Shown piece after piece: positions 37,101 to 47,778 of a stretch of 64,000 nucleotides of DNA. How positions within the stretch are numbered: position 1 is the first letter of the stretch; every line of letters begins with the position of its first letter. The stretch is from Liolophura sinensis (lineage: Eukaryota; Mollusca; Polyplacophora; Chitonida; Chitonidae), in assembly GCF_032854445.1 (NCBI RefSeq), contig NC_088295.1:58509249-58573248 (forward strand), written 5' to 3'. The notes below the pieces were generated by a model. That model worked only from the letters and a program-made list of their open reading frames with translations, was not told where the DNA came from and did no database searches. The position numbers were made by a program, and so were the translations under genes.

Positions 37101-40100
37101 CCCGGTAGTTGGTAATGGAAGCGTCGTCAATTTGCCGACCATCTTTAACCCACAAGACAGACACCTCAAGTTTGGAAATGACGTCACAGGAGATCTTCAC
37201 CAGCTGACCCTCGAACACGGTCACGTGACTTGCGTTACACAATATTTGTGGTGCATCTAACAAGTAAAATAATAGGTGATCTGGATGAAGGAAATAAATT
37301 AAAACTGATTGGGTCAATTGGCTGTATTTAGTACGACAGACTAACAACTGGGTCAGATAAAATACATAAACAATAACAAAAAGCAAACAGAGTATCAGTT
37401 ATAGTGAATCTTCAACACTATCAATCCATGACGTCGTTCTACATGCAGTATATATAACATGTAGCAGTAGTATACAGTGATAGTAAAACACTTAAACCGT
37501 TATATGAACTGATATTATCAATTCAAACAGGATATGTAAATAACCATAATTTTATAACAATCTGAACAGACACACATAAAATACAGTCAGACACGTATAA
37601 TATACAAAATCATGGTTTTATACCATTAACTGCGTATTCATCTTGAATATTTAAAAAAAGGAACATGGGGAAAAAGGCAAAATAGGCCCAAAGTGTACGT
37701 AATTCGTCATGGATAAAGCAGGTACCAACCTTTACTTCAACTTTTATTAGTGATGATACAAGTAAAGATAACACTTAAAAAGGTCAGCAAAAAACAGTCC
37801 AAATTTGAAGTCAAAAGAACGTTAAAAGCGATATTGATCAGTAACTTGTTCTGGTGACGTAACGTTACAAGTTTTCATTCAGCATCGAGTAAATCGTTTG
37901 GGGGAAAAAACATAAAAAAACCGTTTACAAAAAGACAGAAATAGCCATATTTCCCATAAATGTACAAAACTGCATGAGACCCGAATACCAGCCACACACC
38001 AGTTTTTGTTTAATTTAGTGTAACGAACCATATCCTGAATACTGTACATAATTTTGTCGAAAAACGACAACGTACACTGAATCCAAACTGACGTGTAGGC
38101 TGACAGATTACCGGGCGGGGTGTAAACGTATAGCCTCCACGAACAAGAAAAGGATCGTAATCAAAAATACTAAGCTAATCTGACTGTTTTTCTTTTTTTT
38201 TGTTTTGTTTTACTTTTTTTCTTTCTTTCTTTCTTTCTTTTTTTTTCACAGGTAATAAAATGTTCCAATCTTACAATTGACGTTCATGGCTAGGTTGTGT
38301 GATACACGTTTATTTCGTCCAGGTCTCTGAGCCTCACACCTGATGACGTCACCATCCTGATATCGATCAACCCTCACTGTATACCGCTGTGTGGTCAGGT
38401 ATCCGTGGTTGGGACTTCGCTGTGAGATCACTTCTGATACCTTTGCTGCTGCTATAGGACTGCTGTTGTTGTACCAGGAGAGAACGGCAGCGGGATTGGA
38501 CTCACTAGTGTTACATATAAATGTCACTGTACTGTTCTCTGTGACGGTGACAGTGTTACCCGATTGTCCGGAACCTGCCCGGAGCTGAAGGCTGTCAGGT
38601 CCGACTTAAAACAAATAAACAATGCCATGTAAATAACCATAATAAATTATTTCGTGGAGGAATTTTTAGGAAAATTAGCTAAAAATTCTTGTGTCACCGT
38701 CTTATATATGAAAGACGTTGATATGACCTCATTGTACATACCCAATTATCAACAGGTTTCGATCCATTCTGATGAAAAATATCTATCTATTTATTTATTT
38801 ATTTATTTGACTGGCGTTTTACGCCGTACTCAAGAATATATCATTTATGCCATGATGGTTGGTATCATAATGAGAGGTAACCGGGACGAGCAGGAAGAGA
38901 GTCCATGACAATCCGCAGGTGGCCGTCATAGCTTTCCATGTACGCCATATGAGAAAGCCACCACGAGTTGGACTTGATCTCACATCGACGGCAATGGTGA
39001 AAACGCCTGAGTCACTATGTTGCGCTAGCACGATAACAACTCGGCCATGAAGGACCTCATTTGAAAATAATGACCTCAAATTTTAAACATTAACCCGGAA
39101 AAGACAATCGATCTCACTTCCTGGTTTTGTTATTTTTCGGTGAATGAAAACATGTGTTTCACAGAACGAAGGCTATTATAGCACTCCACTTGTAATTTCC
39201 GTACAGCTTGGACTAATCTCTATCAGGAACAGATCAAGTCCTTCTTCTAAACCTTACAAAAAACATTAAATATTCTCCTCTTCTGCTCCGTCCATCTTGT
39301 CAACACCCCGTCCTGACTCCCCTGACATACACACGTCTTCTGGTTTAGGGACGGACTGACGGTTATGCTGATACTGATCTGCTGACTTCCATCGTTACCA
39401 GGGACTGTGTTTGTCTCACCACACTCCGATGACCATGTTAGTGCTGGTCGGGGATTCCCCTTTCCCACCTGACAAGTCAAGGCCAGTGTTTCTCCAGACT
39501 CCACGGCTGTGTTGTTAACATAACCTGTCAAGCGGACGCCATTTTGTGGAGGATCTGACAATAGAATAAATGTCCTTTACTGGAGCTATCGGAAATTGAA
39601 CTTGGTTGAATCATCGGCCTCAATTAAACACGGGCCAAGTCATACCCAAAATGGTACTTGATACTGCCTCGCTTTTTGCTCAACATTGAGAGTTTAGAGC
39701 AAGTAAACAGGACTGGTTGGCCCGTTGTCAGTATAATGTGACAGGGTTGGGTGTCATGTCTGGTCTCGTTGGCATGATACTTCAGTGACGGCAGCACTTT
39801 GGCGACATGGACTCACCCTGCTACAAGAAGACACGGTATATTGAGACACACCAGATGACTCCTCGTCGTCATATGACTAGAAAATTGTTAAGTACAATAG
39901 AAAACTCAAAGCATATATACACACATACGCAAAGTGACCTCAAAAACACAACCACGCTCTAGTATGCCAAAACATACTTACACCTGTAGTTAAATTAAAC
40001 ATTTTATGCTTGAGTACAGGCAACTGTGGTTTTTGTGGGCGATTAGGGGCCCGGCGTACGACATTTTTTATCTTACAATTCTCGGTCACTATTACCGTAC

Positions 40101-43100
40101 TATTGTCTTATATGTCTTACTTGCCAGTTACAAGATGTTCCATACCTCTAGGCTCTCTAGTTTGTCTTGTTAGTTCAGAGTTATTTTCCATGTAAAGCTG
40201 TTATAACTCATGGTGTTATGACAAAAGTTATGGAATTTATCATATTTTAAGGTATTACCTCACCTGTCCCGCATAACGAGACACTCTTTGTACTGCTCGG
40301 CACTGTGACAATATATGGTGATATAAAATTACGGCGAATGTACAGTATTCCTATCGACATTTCTCATGTTATTCCTTAATCATGTATTAGGGGACATATC
40401 CGTTTCTTATTTCTCGCCACCAGTAAATTACAAGGCTAATTACTCACAGTTCACATTGAGTGTGTAGACTAGTGAGCGCACAGGGGGATCCGTCACACTG
40501 TTGGAGGCGTTACAGTACAGCTCAGCTCCGTTCTCTTCGGCACTAGCTGTAAACGTGAATGTCCGAGCTGTGGTCTGTACCAAGCTGGAGTCCTGGTTAC
40601 AGGCATTCGGGTCTAGCTCCTGGACATTACCGGAACTCCGTATATACCCTCTTATACAAGCCTGGGGTTTACTGGCCGAGGTATTACAGGTAAAGGTGAT
40701 TGGGTCACCGGCTAACACTGCATCTGGAGGGTTCCTCAGAGTTACCCGAGTCACCATAACTACAAATACATGCATGTGGAAAGAATTATGTTCTAAAACC
40801 AACGTCAAAAAGGATATCCTGGAATACAGCCAATGTGATTATGAGTTGTTAACACAGCATTTGAACATTTCAACACATTCACGGTAGCCCAGGGAAATCT
40901 ACAATAATGAACAATAAACAATCAGCCATGACATAACGTAGCATGCCGTCACATTTTCCCCAGTAATGTCCAGAGCAACATGTTCACTTTATCGTCTGTA
41001 TTGGCGTATCTTTGTTACACTGTTCGACAATGTACGAGTCAATAAATCATTTGCTTTCAGTTTCAAAAGATTTTTATTTATTCATCAGCTATCAAGCACA
41101 ACATGTGGGAAAACTTCTCGTAACATCGTTTTCAGACTATTTACTTCCACAATCCTTCAAATTGAATGGCACATGTATAAATGTTTAGCAGTTCGCATTA
41201 TCAGACAATATTTTATCTTAGTTTGCAAAGTTCCCGAGCAGAGCCCTGTGCTCTTCTCATCATGTGAGTCGTGACGTCGCCCGAAAAGCGCCAAAAACGG
41301 TCAGCAATGACTGAAGCTCTGGCATTTATTCAAGAAAAGTTGTCCGTAGCGCTCTTCATTGTGATAACTTGGTTATATCAGCGTGTTGCGTGGGCATACG
41401 GCCTAACATTTCTTTGAAAAGATCCTAGAACATATCACTTCTAATTCTTTAGAACGTATAGCTAGGTGGAAATGCGATAAAGCAGATTAGATCGCATTTG
41501 AGATGTTCTGTGAGGCTGATATCACTCCAGAGACTCTCAAAGCAGCAGATGATCCTGTGTTGAAATTTAACGAGCTTGTATTACGAGCTGCTGATAGAAC
41601 TATACCTAAGACCTCGACAAATCCCAAATCCAAAAGTAAACCCTGGTACGACAATGACTGTCGTAATTCCATAAAGGACCGTAAAAAGGCTAAACGCAGA
41701 TTTAATCATTGTCCTACTGATAATAATTTAAACCAGGTTCGTAATTTTAGAGCTAAGGCTCCTCGATTACTCAAGTCCAAGAGACGATCTTGTTGGCGGA
41801 ACTTTCTTTCGGGCATTACGTCAAAAACACCCATGCGTAAGGTCTGGAACATGGTTCAGAAACTTAAGGGCAAAAATAATAAAGCCAAAGTCCAGCATTT
41901 GAAAGATGGAGATAATATATTAACCTCTCCATCTGATATAGCCAATAAATTAGCTGAGACAATTTCCAAGAAATCTTCTTCTGAGAATTACACTAAAAAA
42001 TGCCAATATATTAAAAACCAGAAGGAGAAAATTAAATTCCCTTTTTCTTCTAAGAATTTAGAAGATTATAATTGTCCTTTTAATATCGAGGAACTTAAGA
42101 CTGCATTAAAAAAGGCCCACGATACTGCTTGTGGTCCTGATAATGTATATTATAAGTTTCTGAACCATTTACCACCTGAGCCACTGGAGACTCTCTTGGA
42201 CTTGCTAAATGATATTTAGATAACTGGTAATTTTCCTCCGTCATGGAGGGAGGCGTGTATTATCCCGGTTCCCAAACTGGGTAAGGATCATACTGATCCA
42301 AATAATTACCGTCCCATAGCTCTTACCAGCTGTGTCTGTAAGACTATGGAACGGATGATTAATGATAGACTTGGTTGGTTTCTGGAAACCAACAAGTTAC
42401 TTTCTAATATTCAATGCGGGTTTCGTCAAGGTAGATCCACTATGGATCACCTTGTTCGATTTGAAACCTTTATTCGCGATGGCTTCATCAGTAACGAACA
42501 TGTGGTGTCCATATTTTTTGACCTTGAAAAGGCCTACGACACCACATGGAAATATGGTATTTTAAAAGACCTCGCGGATATGGGACTTAAAGGTCGATTA
42601 CCTATATTTATATCTCAATTTTTATCTGATCGTCAGTTTAAGGTACGGGTGGGTTCCACTCTTTCTGACTCTTATGAGCAGGAAATGGGTGTACCCCAGG
42701 GCAGCATTCTATCACCAACTCTGTTTAGCATAAAAATAAATAGCCTGGCAAAAACATTAACATCGGGCACAGAGGGTTCTTTATATGTTGATGATTTCCT
42801 TATATGCTACCGAGCTAAGAATATGATTAATATCGAACGTCAGTTGCAGCTTTGTCTCAGTAAAGTCGAGAATTGGGCAACTGAAAACGGTTTTAGATTT
42901 TCAACGTCTAAGACCGCCGGTATGCATTTTTGTAGCAAACGGAAATTTCATCTTCATCCCGAGCTTAATTTTTGTGGAGAACAGGTTAAAATTGTTGGAG
43001 AAACAAAATTTTTAGGTATAATATTTGATAGTAAGCTATCTTTTATACCTCATATTAAAATGCTTAAAGCTAAATGTACAAAGGCTCTCGATATAATTAA

Positions 43101-45818
43101 GGTCGTGTCTAGCACCGACTGGGGTGCTGACCGATCAGTTTTACTTAATTTATATCGTTCTTTGGTGAGGTCTAAATTAGACTATGGATTCATTATTTAC
43201 GGTTTCGCTAGAAAGTCGTATATTAAAATGTTCGATCCTGTTCATCATCAAGGTTTGAGGCTCAGCCTTGGTGCTTTTAGAGCCTCACCAGTAGAAAGTT
43301 TATACGTGGAGGCTAATGAACCTTCTTTATATAACCGACGTATTAAACTTAGCCTTCAATATGCTACAAAGCTTAAAGCTCATCCAACAAACCCTGCCTA
43401 CGACTGTGTTTTCAATCCATTGTATGCAGACAAATATACTAAATGTCCTAACAAGACATCTTCGTTCGGTCTTCGTATACGGGACCATATTGTGGGAGCT
43501 AACATCAGGCTGGAAGATATAGCTCCGGTGTCTTTTCCGGAGTCTCCTCCATGGCTTCTCCCACAACCTAAACTAATATTTGATCTACGTAAATATAATA
43601 AATCGAATATAAATCCTCTTATAATTTAGCAAGGTTTTGCTGAAATTAAAGGTAATTATATGGATTATAAATGTATATATACTGACGGGTCGAAGGATAG
43701 GGACAGGGTTGCGACTGCAGCTGTCATGGAGCAGCGAGTCTCTTCCTTTCGTCTTCGATCCTCTTCTTCAATATTCTCTGCCGAGGCCAAAGGTATACTC
43801 CTGGCCTTATCATATGTTTCGTCTGGGCATGCCCAGAGGGCAAATGATATGCACTGACTCGTTGTCTTGCTTATTGGCAATACAGAATAATAAATTTAAA
43901 AATCCCTTGATCCTTCAAATTTTAGCTATACCTAGGAAACTAATTAGAAGAGGTAAAGATATTATATTCTGGATACCAAGTCATATTGGTATCCATGGAA
44001 ACACAGTCGCAGACAGGGAAGCGAAAGCTGCCCTAAATAAACCCATATCTAAGATAAAAATCCCTTATACTGACATGAAGTCCAATATTCTTAAATATAT
44101 TCCTTGCCTTTGGCAGGGTGAACGGAACTTGCAGGTCCCTAATAAACTGCATGCTATTCATCCGGTCATTGGCTACAATAATTATACTTGCGAAAAGTCT
44201 CGCAGAGACCAAGTAGTCTTAACAAGGTGTCGTGTTGGGCATTCTCGTCTAACCCACAATTTCATACTACATGGGAGCAGTGCTCCCGAGTGCGTTGGAT
44301 GCAATGCCCAATATGGCATCAAACATATCTTGGTTGACTGTGTGGTCTTTGCCCACGTTCGGCAGAGATTCTACACGGTCGACTCTATATATGATTTGTT
44401 TGACAACATCGCTGGCGATGCTGTCATCAATTATTTGAAGGCCATTGGCCTTTATCTTAAGATGTAATTTATTAATATATAAATATTTATCGATAAAGTT
44501 ATATATACATTTGTTGATATATTATTTTTAAAATATGAGGTTTTTCGAGTTTTAACTGTTTTTGGTTATTCTAATCTGGTTTTAAACACGTCCAAACACT
44601 TGTTTCCATTTTTGATGTTCTCACCACCATATCGGAAACCTCAACCGCCTCGTGTTTCGGCCTTGCTCTCGCCACGATATGGCTGAAATATTGCCGATGT
44701 GGCGTTAAACCATAATCATTCATTCATTCATTCTTTGAAAAGATTGATATTTTCACGAAACCGGAGTGCGCTTGGAAATATTTATCTTCGAGGCTGGTAA
44801 GGTACAATCAAATAAATAAATACCGGTAATAAATCTTTAAAACATTATGATAAACCACGGCACAATGCAGCACACATTTGCAATTTACCTTGAACATCCA
44901 GGGTAATGTCAATCTCCTGTCCTTTGTACTGACAAATCCATTTAACCTGGCCCGTGTCTTCTGTGACGTTCTGTATCGTCAGTGTGTAAACTTCTTCACC
45001 GTTGACGTGTTGACATCCCCCTGATAACCCTGCTGGTGATTCTGATGATACCGGTATTGACGGTGTACACTCACGAGCTAAGTATATATGGGATATGTTC
45101 TGATTATAGCTGTAATACCAGGACGTACTATTCCTGTCACCTGCCGGTCTGGTTATCCTACACTCCAGGGTAAATGGACGAGTGGCCACGACATCACCTG
45201 GTGTTGTGATTGACAGACCTGACACAGACAACCCTGGGACAAAGATTTAATGATGTTAGTCCTTACATAAAGTGATCAGTTTTGTTTGCACGTCAAGCAA
45301 GGTTTGGGACGGTGTCATGTAAGAAATGTCACGTGATGTTGTTCTATTTCTCGGCAGGCCTACAGTACAGTAAATATGAGTGGTTGGCGTACACAATATA
45401 CACTTTTGTGCGTGTAATGGTTACTTGGCATATTTCAGTAGTTACCCTGTTTCAGCCTGTGTACATGATAAGGCAAGTTTGTGTACACCTGCACTTACCC
45501 TACCATGCACAGTTTTCATAGATTACGAGTTGTCAGTTTGTGCACATGTTATGGCCAGTCTGTATCTATTCTTCAATTCGAGTATCACCCTGTGCTTACT
45601 TTGCCACAGTTCTGTCAGTTTACGTGTTCTCACTTTGTTTCATGTTATGGTCCATCTGTGTACACGTTATGGTTAGTTTGTGAACAAGTTATGATCAGTC
45701 TTTGTACATGTTATGGTCAGTTTGTTTACGTAGACCTGTACTTACCATACCACAGGTACACGAGCACAGTCAACAAGGCCCTAACTGGATCTAGTGGACT
45801 AACTGACAACCCTGACAT
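31046..45818 (-). CDS. Gene C: five-Ig, one-FN3 transmembrane receptor (12 exons)
   Basis: Intact minus-strand paralogue of A. Exons: 45818-45746, 45233-44889, 40759-40448, 39554-39258, 38604-38275, 37256-36966, 36342-36055, 35473-35333, 33707-33665, 32157-32108, 31474-31439 and 31131-31046. They total 2292 nt, 763 residues plus TGA. Order: signal peptide (1-24), Ig1 (25-139), Ig2 (140-243), Ig3 (244-342), Ig4 (343-452), Ig5 (453-549), FN3 (550-645), membrane exon (646-692) and tail (693-763). Closest to A: Ig5 and FN3 are almost identical, whereas Ig1 differs at roughly a third or more of positions. The Ig1-Ig2 intron is about 4.1 kb because of an antisense LINE insertion, and the membrane-tail intron holds a decayed LINE. 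Head to head with gene D, 1.9 kb away. Role inferred as a surface recognition receptor signalling through phosphotyrosine. Confidence 0.88.
31439..31474 (-). CDS. Gene C exon 11: first YxxL motif
   Basis: 36 nt encoding GEYEDLDNTPRP. Confidence 0.82.
32108..32157 (-). CDS. Gene C exon 10: cytoplasmic microexon 2
   Basis: 50 nt encoding LQSVGEDIEMPEPPPL, phase 2-1. Confidence 0.8.
32393..32414. repeat. (CAA)n microsatellite
   Basis: Seven CAA units in the exon 10-9 intron of gene C. Confidence 0.9.
33290..33495. repeat. 29-bp minisatellite in gene C
   Basis: About six units of cactgtgcttgtactgtact plus tgacacacg, in the exon 10-9 intron. Confidence 0.88.
33665..33707 (-). CDS. Gene C exon 9: cytoplasmic microexon 1
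   Basis: 43 nt encoding ELRSSDKGNGEHDV, acceptor tttgtttcag, donor GTAAGT. Confidence 0.8.
33955..35190 (-). mobile_element. Decayed 3' fragment of a CR1/L2-like LINE
   Basis: On the minus strand, 35188 to about 34860 encodes the end of a reverse transcriptase ORF: ELYNDVVKPVIFYSAEL, TGA where LINEs have W, then GFEGIAELEKLQVQFLNRLL and LKQSTPSYMMFGKL. This matches the post-RT '(L)WG...E.....F.....LK....TP....G.L' pattern. It ends with 'aataaagctatttgaattgaattgaa', a short-repeat tail typical of CR1/L2 elements. It fills most of the intron between exons 8 and 9 of gene C. Confidence 0.75.
35333..35473 (-). CDS. Gene C exon 8: transmembrane helix
   Basis: 141 nt. Stalk NSQTSEAGLSKA, helix from VGFVAGIALVTLAVIMVTCC, then LLRRGRLIWQK; donor GTTAGC. 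Confidence 0.88.
36055..36342 (-). CDS. Gene C exon 7: fibronectin type III domain
   Basis: 288 nt. Contains LVWASGIDDSLVEYYQLEYK and PGVFYQFRLRPVSDIV; donor GTGAGTTA. Confidence 0.9.
36966..37256 (-). CDS. Gene C exon 6: Ig domain 5
   Basis: 291 nt. Nearly identical to A and again lacks the F-strand cysteine (SGIYQIEARN). Confidence 0.9.
38197..38250. repeat. T/CTTT-rich microsatellite
   Basis: Runs of T and CTTT just past the exon 5 donor of gene C. Confidence 0.92.
38275..38604 (-). CDS. Gene C exon 5: Ig domain 4
   Basis: 330 nt, phase 1-1. Acceptor ttttaag, donor GTAAGATT. Contains FICNTSESNPAAVLSW and VIRCEAQRPGRNKR. Confidence 0.88.
38787..39070 (-). mobile_element. SINE family 1, antisense (gene C Ig3-Ig4 intron)
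   Basis: Starts with the reverse-complement tail (tttatttatttatttga) and ggcgttttacgccgtactca. Confidence 0.82.
39258..39554 (-). CDS. Gene C exon 4: Ig domain 3
   Basis: 297 nt, phase 1-1. Contains LTCQVGKGNPRPALTW and TCVCQGSQDG. Confidence 0.9.
39600..39930 (+). mobile_element. SINE family 2 (gene C Ig2-Ig3 intron)
   Basis: Orthologous in position to 12945-13272; shares gggttgggtgtcatgtctgg and a cacatacgc tail. Confidence 0.7.
40448..40759 (-). CDS. Gene C exon 3: Ig domain 2
   Basis: 312 nt, phase 1-1. Contains FTCNTSASKPQACIRGYIR and ELYCNASNSV. Confidence 0.9.
41424..44731 (+). mobile_element. 5'-truncated non-LTR retrotransposon (I/Jockey-like, RT plus RNase H)
   Basis: The insertion in the Ig1-Ig2 intron of gene C is antisense to the gene. 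It is flanked by a direct repeat TTCTTTGAAAAGAT at 41410-41423 and 44731-44744, a 13-14 bp target-site duplication. It starts inside the region between endonuclease and reverse transcriptase, so the endonuclease is lost. It ends with a 3' UTR carrying 'gtggcgttaaaccataa' and CATT repeats. RNase H after RT points to the I/Jockey superfamily; the exact clade is not determined. Confidence 0.9.
41425..44467 (+). pseudogene. LINE ORF2 fragment: reverse transcriptase, RNase H, CCHC knuckle
   Basis: One frame runs from 41425 with TAG stops at 41488, 42217 and 43627. A frameshift near 43840-43855 moves RNase H into the next frame, which ends in TAA at 44467. RT motifs seen are FFDLEKAYDTTW (near 42510), GVPQGSILSPTLF (near 42688), YVDD (42784-42795) and KFLGIIFDSKLSF. 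RNase H acidic motifs are YTDGSK, SAEAKG, CTDSLS and ADREAK. A C-terminal CVGC...H....C knuckle follows. Broken in four places, so not active, but little decayed. All three stops are TAG. Confidence 0.88.
44889..45233 (-). CDS. Gene C exon 2: Ig domain 1 (V-like)
   Basis: 345 nt, phase 1-1. Cysteines in TLECRI, RECTP, GGCQHV and WICQYK. N-glycosylation sequons include NST, NIS and NVT. Confidence 0.9.
45450..45740. repeat. Degenerate first-intron repeats of gene C
   Basis: Repeats of gttatggtcagtttgtgtac type, counterpart of 15010-15310. Confidence 0.65.
45746..45818 (-). CDS. Gene C exon 1: signal peptide
   Basis: 73 nt from ATG 45818. Begins MSGLSVSPLDPVRALLTVLV, then YLWY, and ends at a GTAAGT donor. 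Confidence 0.83.
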
Positions 45819-46449
45819 CTTGAGATTGAAGTCTGTGCCCCTGTTTGTCAAGAATATACTGTTGGGGAAATTCATACTATGTAGCCTACATGCCCGGGTC
45901 CACTGAAAAACCTGAAATGTTTGAGTCTTGTTATGGGTAAATGGCCTAGTTTGTGTCAGAGCTGCCCATTCATTTAAACTAGACGAACCTGATGTTCAGA
46001 TCACAACTCTGAACAAAAAGGAAGTGAGATAGCCTACATTGACTACACGGACAACCCACAATGAATCTGTAGTCTATCTCTGCTCTATTAATGTCGTGAA
46101 ATTAGTTGACATATCAAACAATGCTCACACATTAAGTCATGTGACAAAAGTCTATAGCTCTTAACATTGCAGAATTGAAAAATCAAAAAAATAATGTGAC
46201 CTACCAACAAAGACCGTATTTTAACATAAATATACTTTAACAACTCTTTTAATCAAGTGAACTCTTATCTGACATACTGGAATTCAACTTGGCCTGATTA
46301 AACACATTTGTCTTTAGTGAAAACCAAGTTCCACGAGAGCCTAGATGATAACATTTAAGTATAAACGAGGATGCCCTATAGAGCTGAGCTAATACTATGA
46401 TTCGAAAGGATTTACGCCGAAATACCCTATTTAACACCTGTAACTGAAG

Positions 46450-46750
46450 AATCATAAAAAAACTTCGACATGATAATTTCCCTTGTAGGAAGGGGAATAA
46501 GGCGTTGAAAGGTACTGGGTAATTTGGGGACTTGGTGGTGTCAGAATAGTCTGGAAATGGACGATGATTCCAAGAAAGCTGAATAGAATGGTAATTGGCG
46601 ACATGAATAGTGAAGACCCAGTGGTCGAGTCCGTTGGACTACAGTGATCTAACAAATTATTCCAACAATAAACAGTGAGCTTGAAATTTACACAATATCA
46701 ATATGGCGGCTGTATGAGTTACCGAACTTCAGCTGGCAAAATATGGAAAG
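46450..46750. other. 301-bp segment present only in the C-D intergenic region
   Basis: Flanking sequence 'gtaactgaag' and 'atttatctttatcccc' is contiguous at the A-B locus, so this segment is an insertion here or a deletion there. No inverted ends or target-site duplication are convincing. Confidence 0.6.
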
Positions 46751-46946
46751 ATTTATCTTTATCCCCACCCATAAATTAGATTGCTGCCGTATAGGAGTGA
46801 ACAGTTCTTCAGCACGATGGCGAAGCCCAAATGACTTAAATTAACTTCTGTCATAATTTATCACCACAACGAACATGCCAAACTACACCATTTAATTGAT
46901 GTTGGAAAGTACTTTAGCTGCTACAATCAGTTCTACCAGGAGTACC

Positions 46947-47163
46947 TCCGTGACAGAGTGGTTAGCATGCTGGTGCACCACAATGAGTCAGGAGCCTCTC
47001 ACCAATGGGGCCTGTGCACACGCTGGATTTCTCTCTGATCGTACGTGGGAAGGTCTGCCAGCAACCTACAGCTATGGGTTTCCAGGTTTCCAGTAATAAT
47101 ACTGGCGGCCGTCGTACAAGTGAAATATTCTTGAGTATTAATCAAAGAAATAAATAAATACTC
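46947..47163 (+). mobile_element. SINE family 1 (C-D intergenic)
   Basis: Counterpart of 16217-16437. Confidence 0.8.
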
Positions 47164-47705
47164 TTACTTCTAGTGTAAAGCCCGTAGATGACAAGACTGT
47201 AAGGAACAGTCATTTAGTATAAGCAGGAGTCGGGATTGAACTCACGTCTATCTTCGAGCTCAGAATTTTCACTTTGTAAAAGGTTCCAACCTTTCTAAAG
47301 AGTACCTCGTTCTCTGTGGGTAGGTCATGTTAGTTTTTCAATATCCCAGCCCTGCATTGTCAAAAGCTCTAGACTCTCCTTGCATGACTTCATGGATCAG
47401 CAGTTTTTTTTTACATAGCTTACCTGTAACATGACACATTTTCACGACTAGAATCTTAATCTGGGTTAAACGTACATGTGGGCTGTGTTCAATACACACT
47501 GTCCTACGTCAACGCTTTCAGAGTTACATTCTCAGCTTTAGGTACGTCTGGTTTACGTGAATGTGTAGTACTGGCCAAAACTAGGTCATTTACTTGACGT
47601 TACTCCATGTTTTTTAAGCAGACCCCTAATCTGCATAAATAGTATTGACGACTGGCTACAGGGTAATTTCTTGACAAACTGGAACAGCCTTTTTTAGCGT
47701 GAACT

Positions 47706-47778
47706 ATGAGACCACGGAAAAGGAATCATGCGGATCACGTAACAGTCTCGCTAGCGGTACTTGTCTGCCTGTGGCAAG
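47706..47778 (+). CDS. Gene D exon 1: signal peptide
   Basis: 73 nt from ATG 47706. Begins MRPRKRNHADHVTVSLAVLV, then CLWQ; donor GTAAGTAG. Confidence 0.84.

Larger units (their letters stand above)
45819..47705. promoter_or_regulatory. Divergent intergenic region between genes C and D
   Basis: 1887 bp between opposed start codons. Matches 15387-16976 apart from about 301 extra bases at 46450-46750 and small changes. Assumed to contain both promoters. Confidence 0.5.

Noticed and set aside
38640-38720. Possible extra exon upstream of Ig4 in gene C
   Set aside because: Breaks the strict 12-exon plan and has no supported splice pair or phase.
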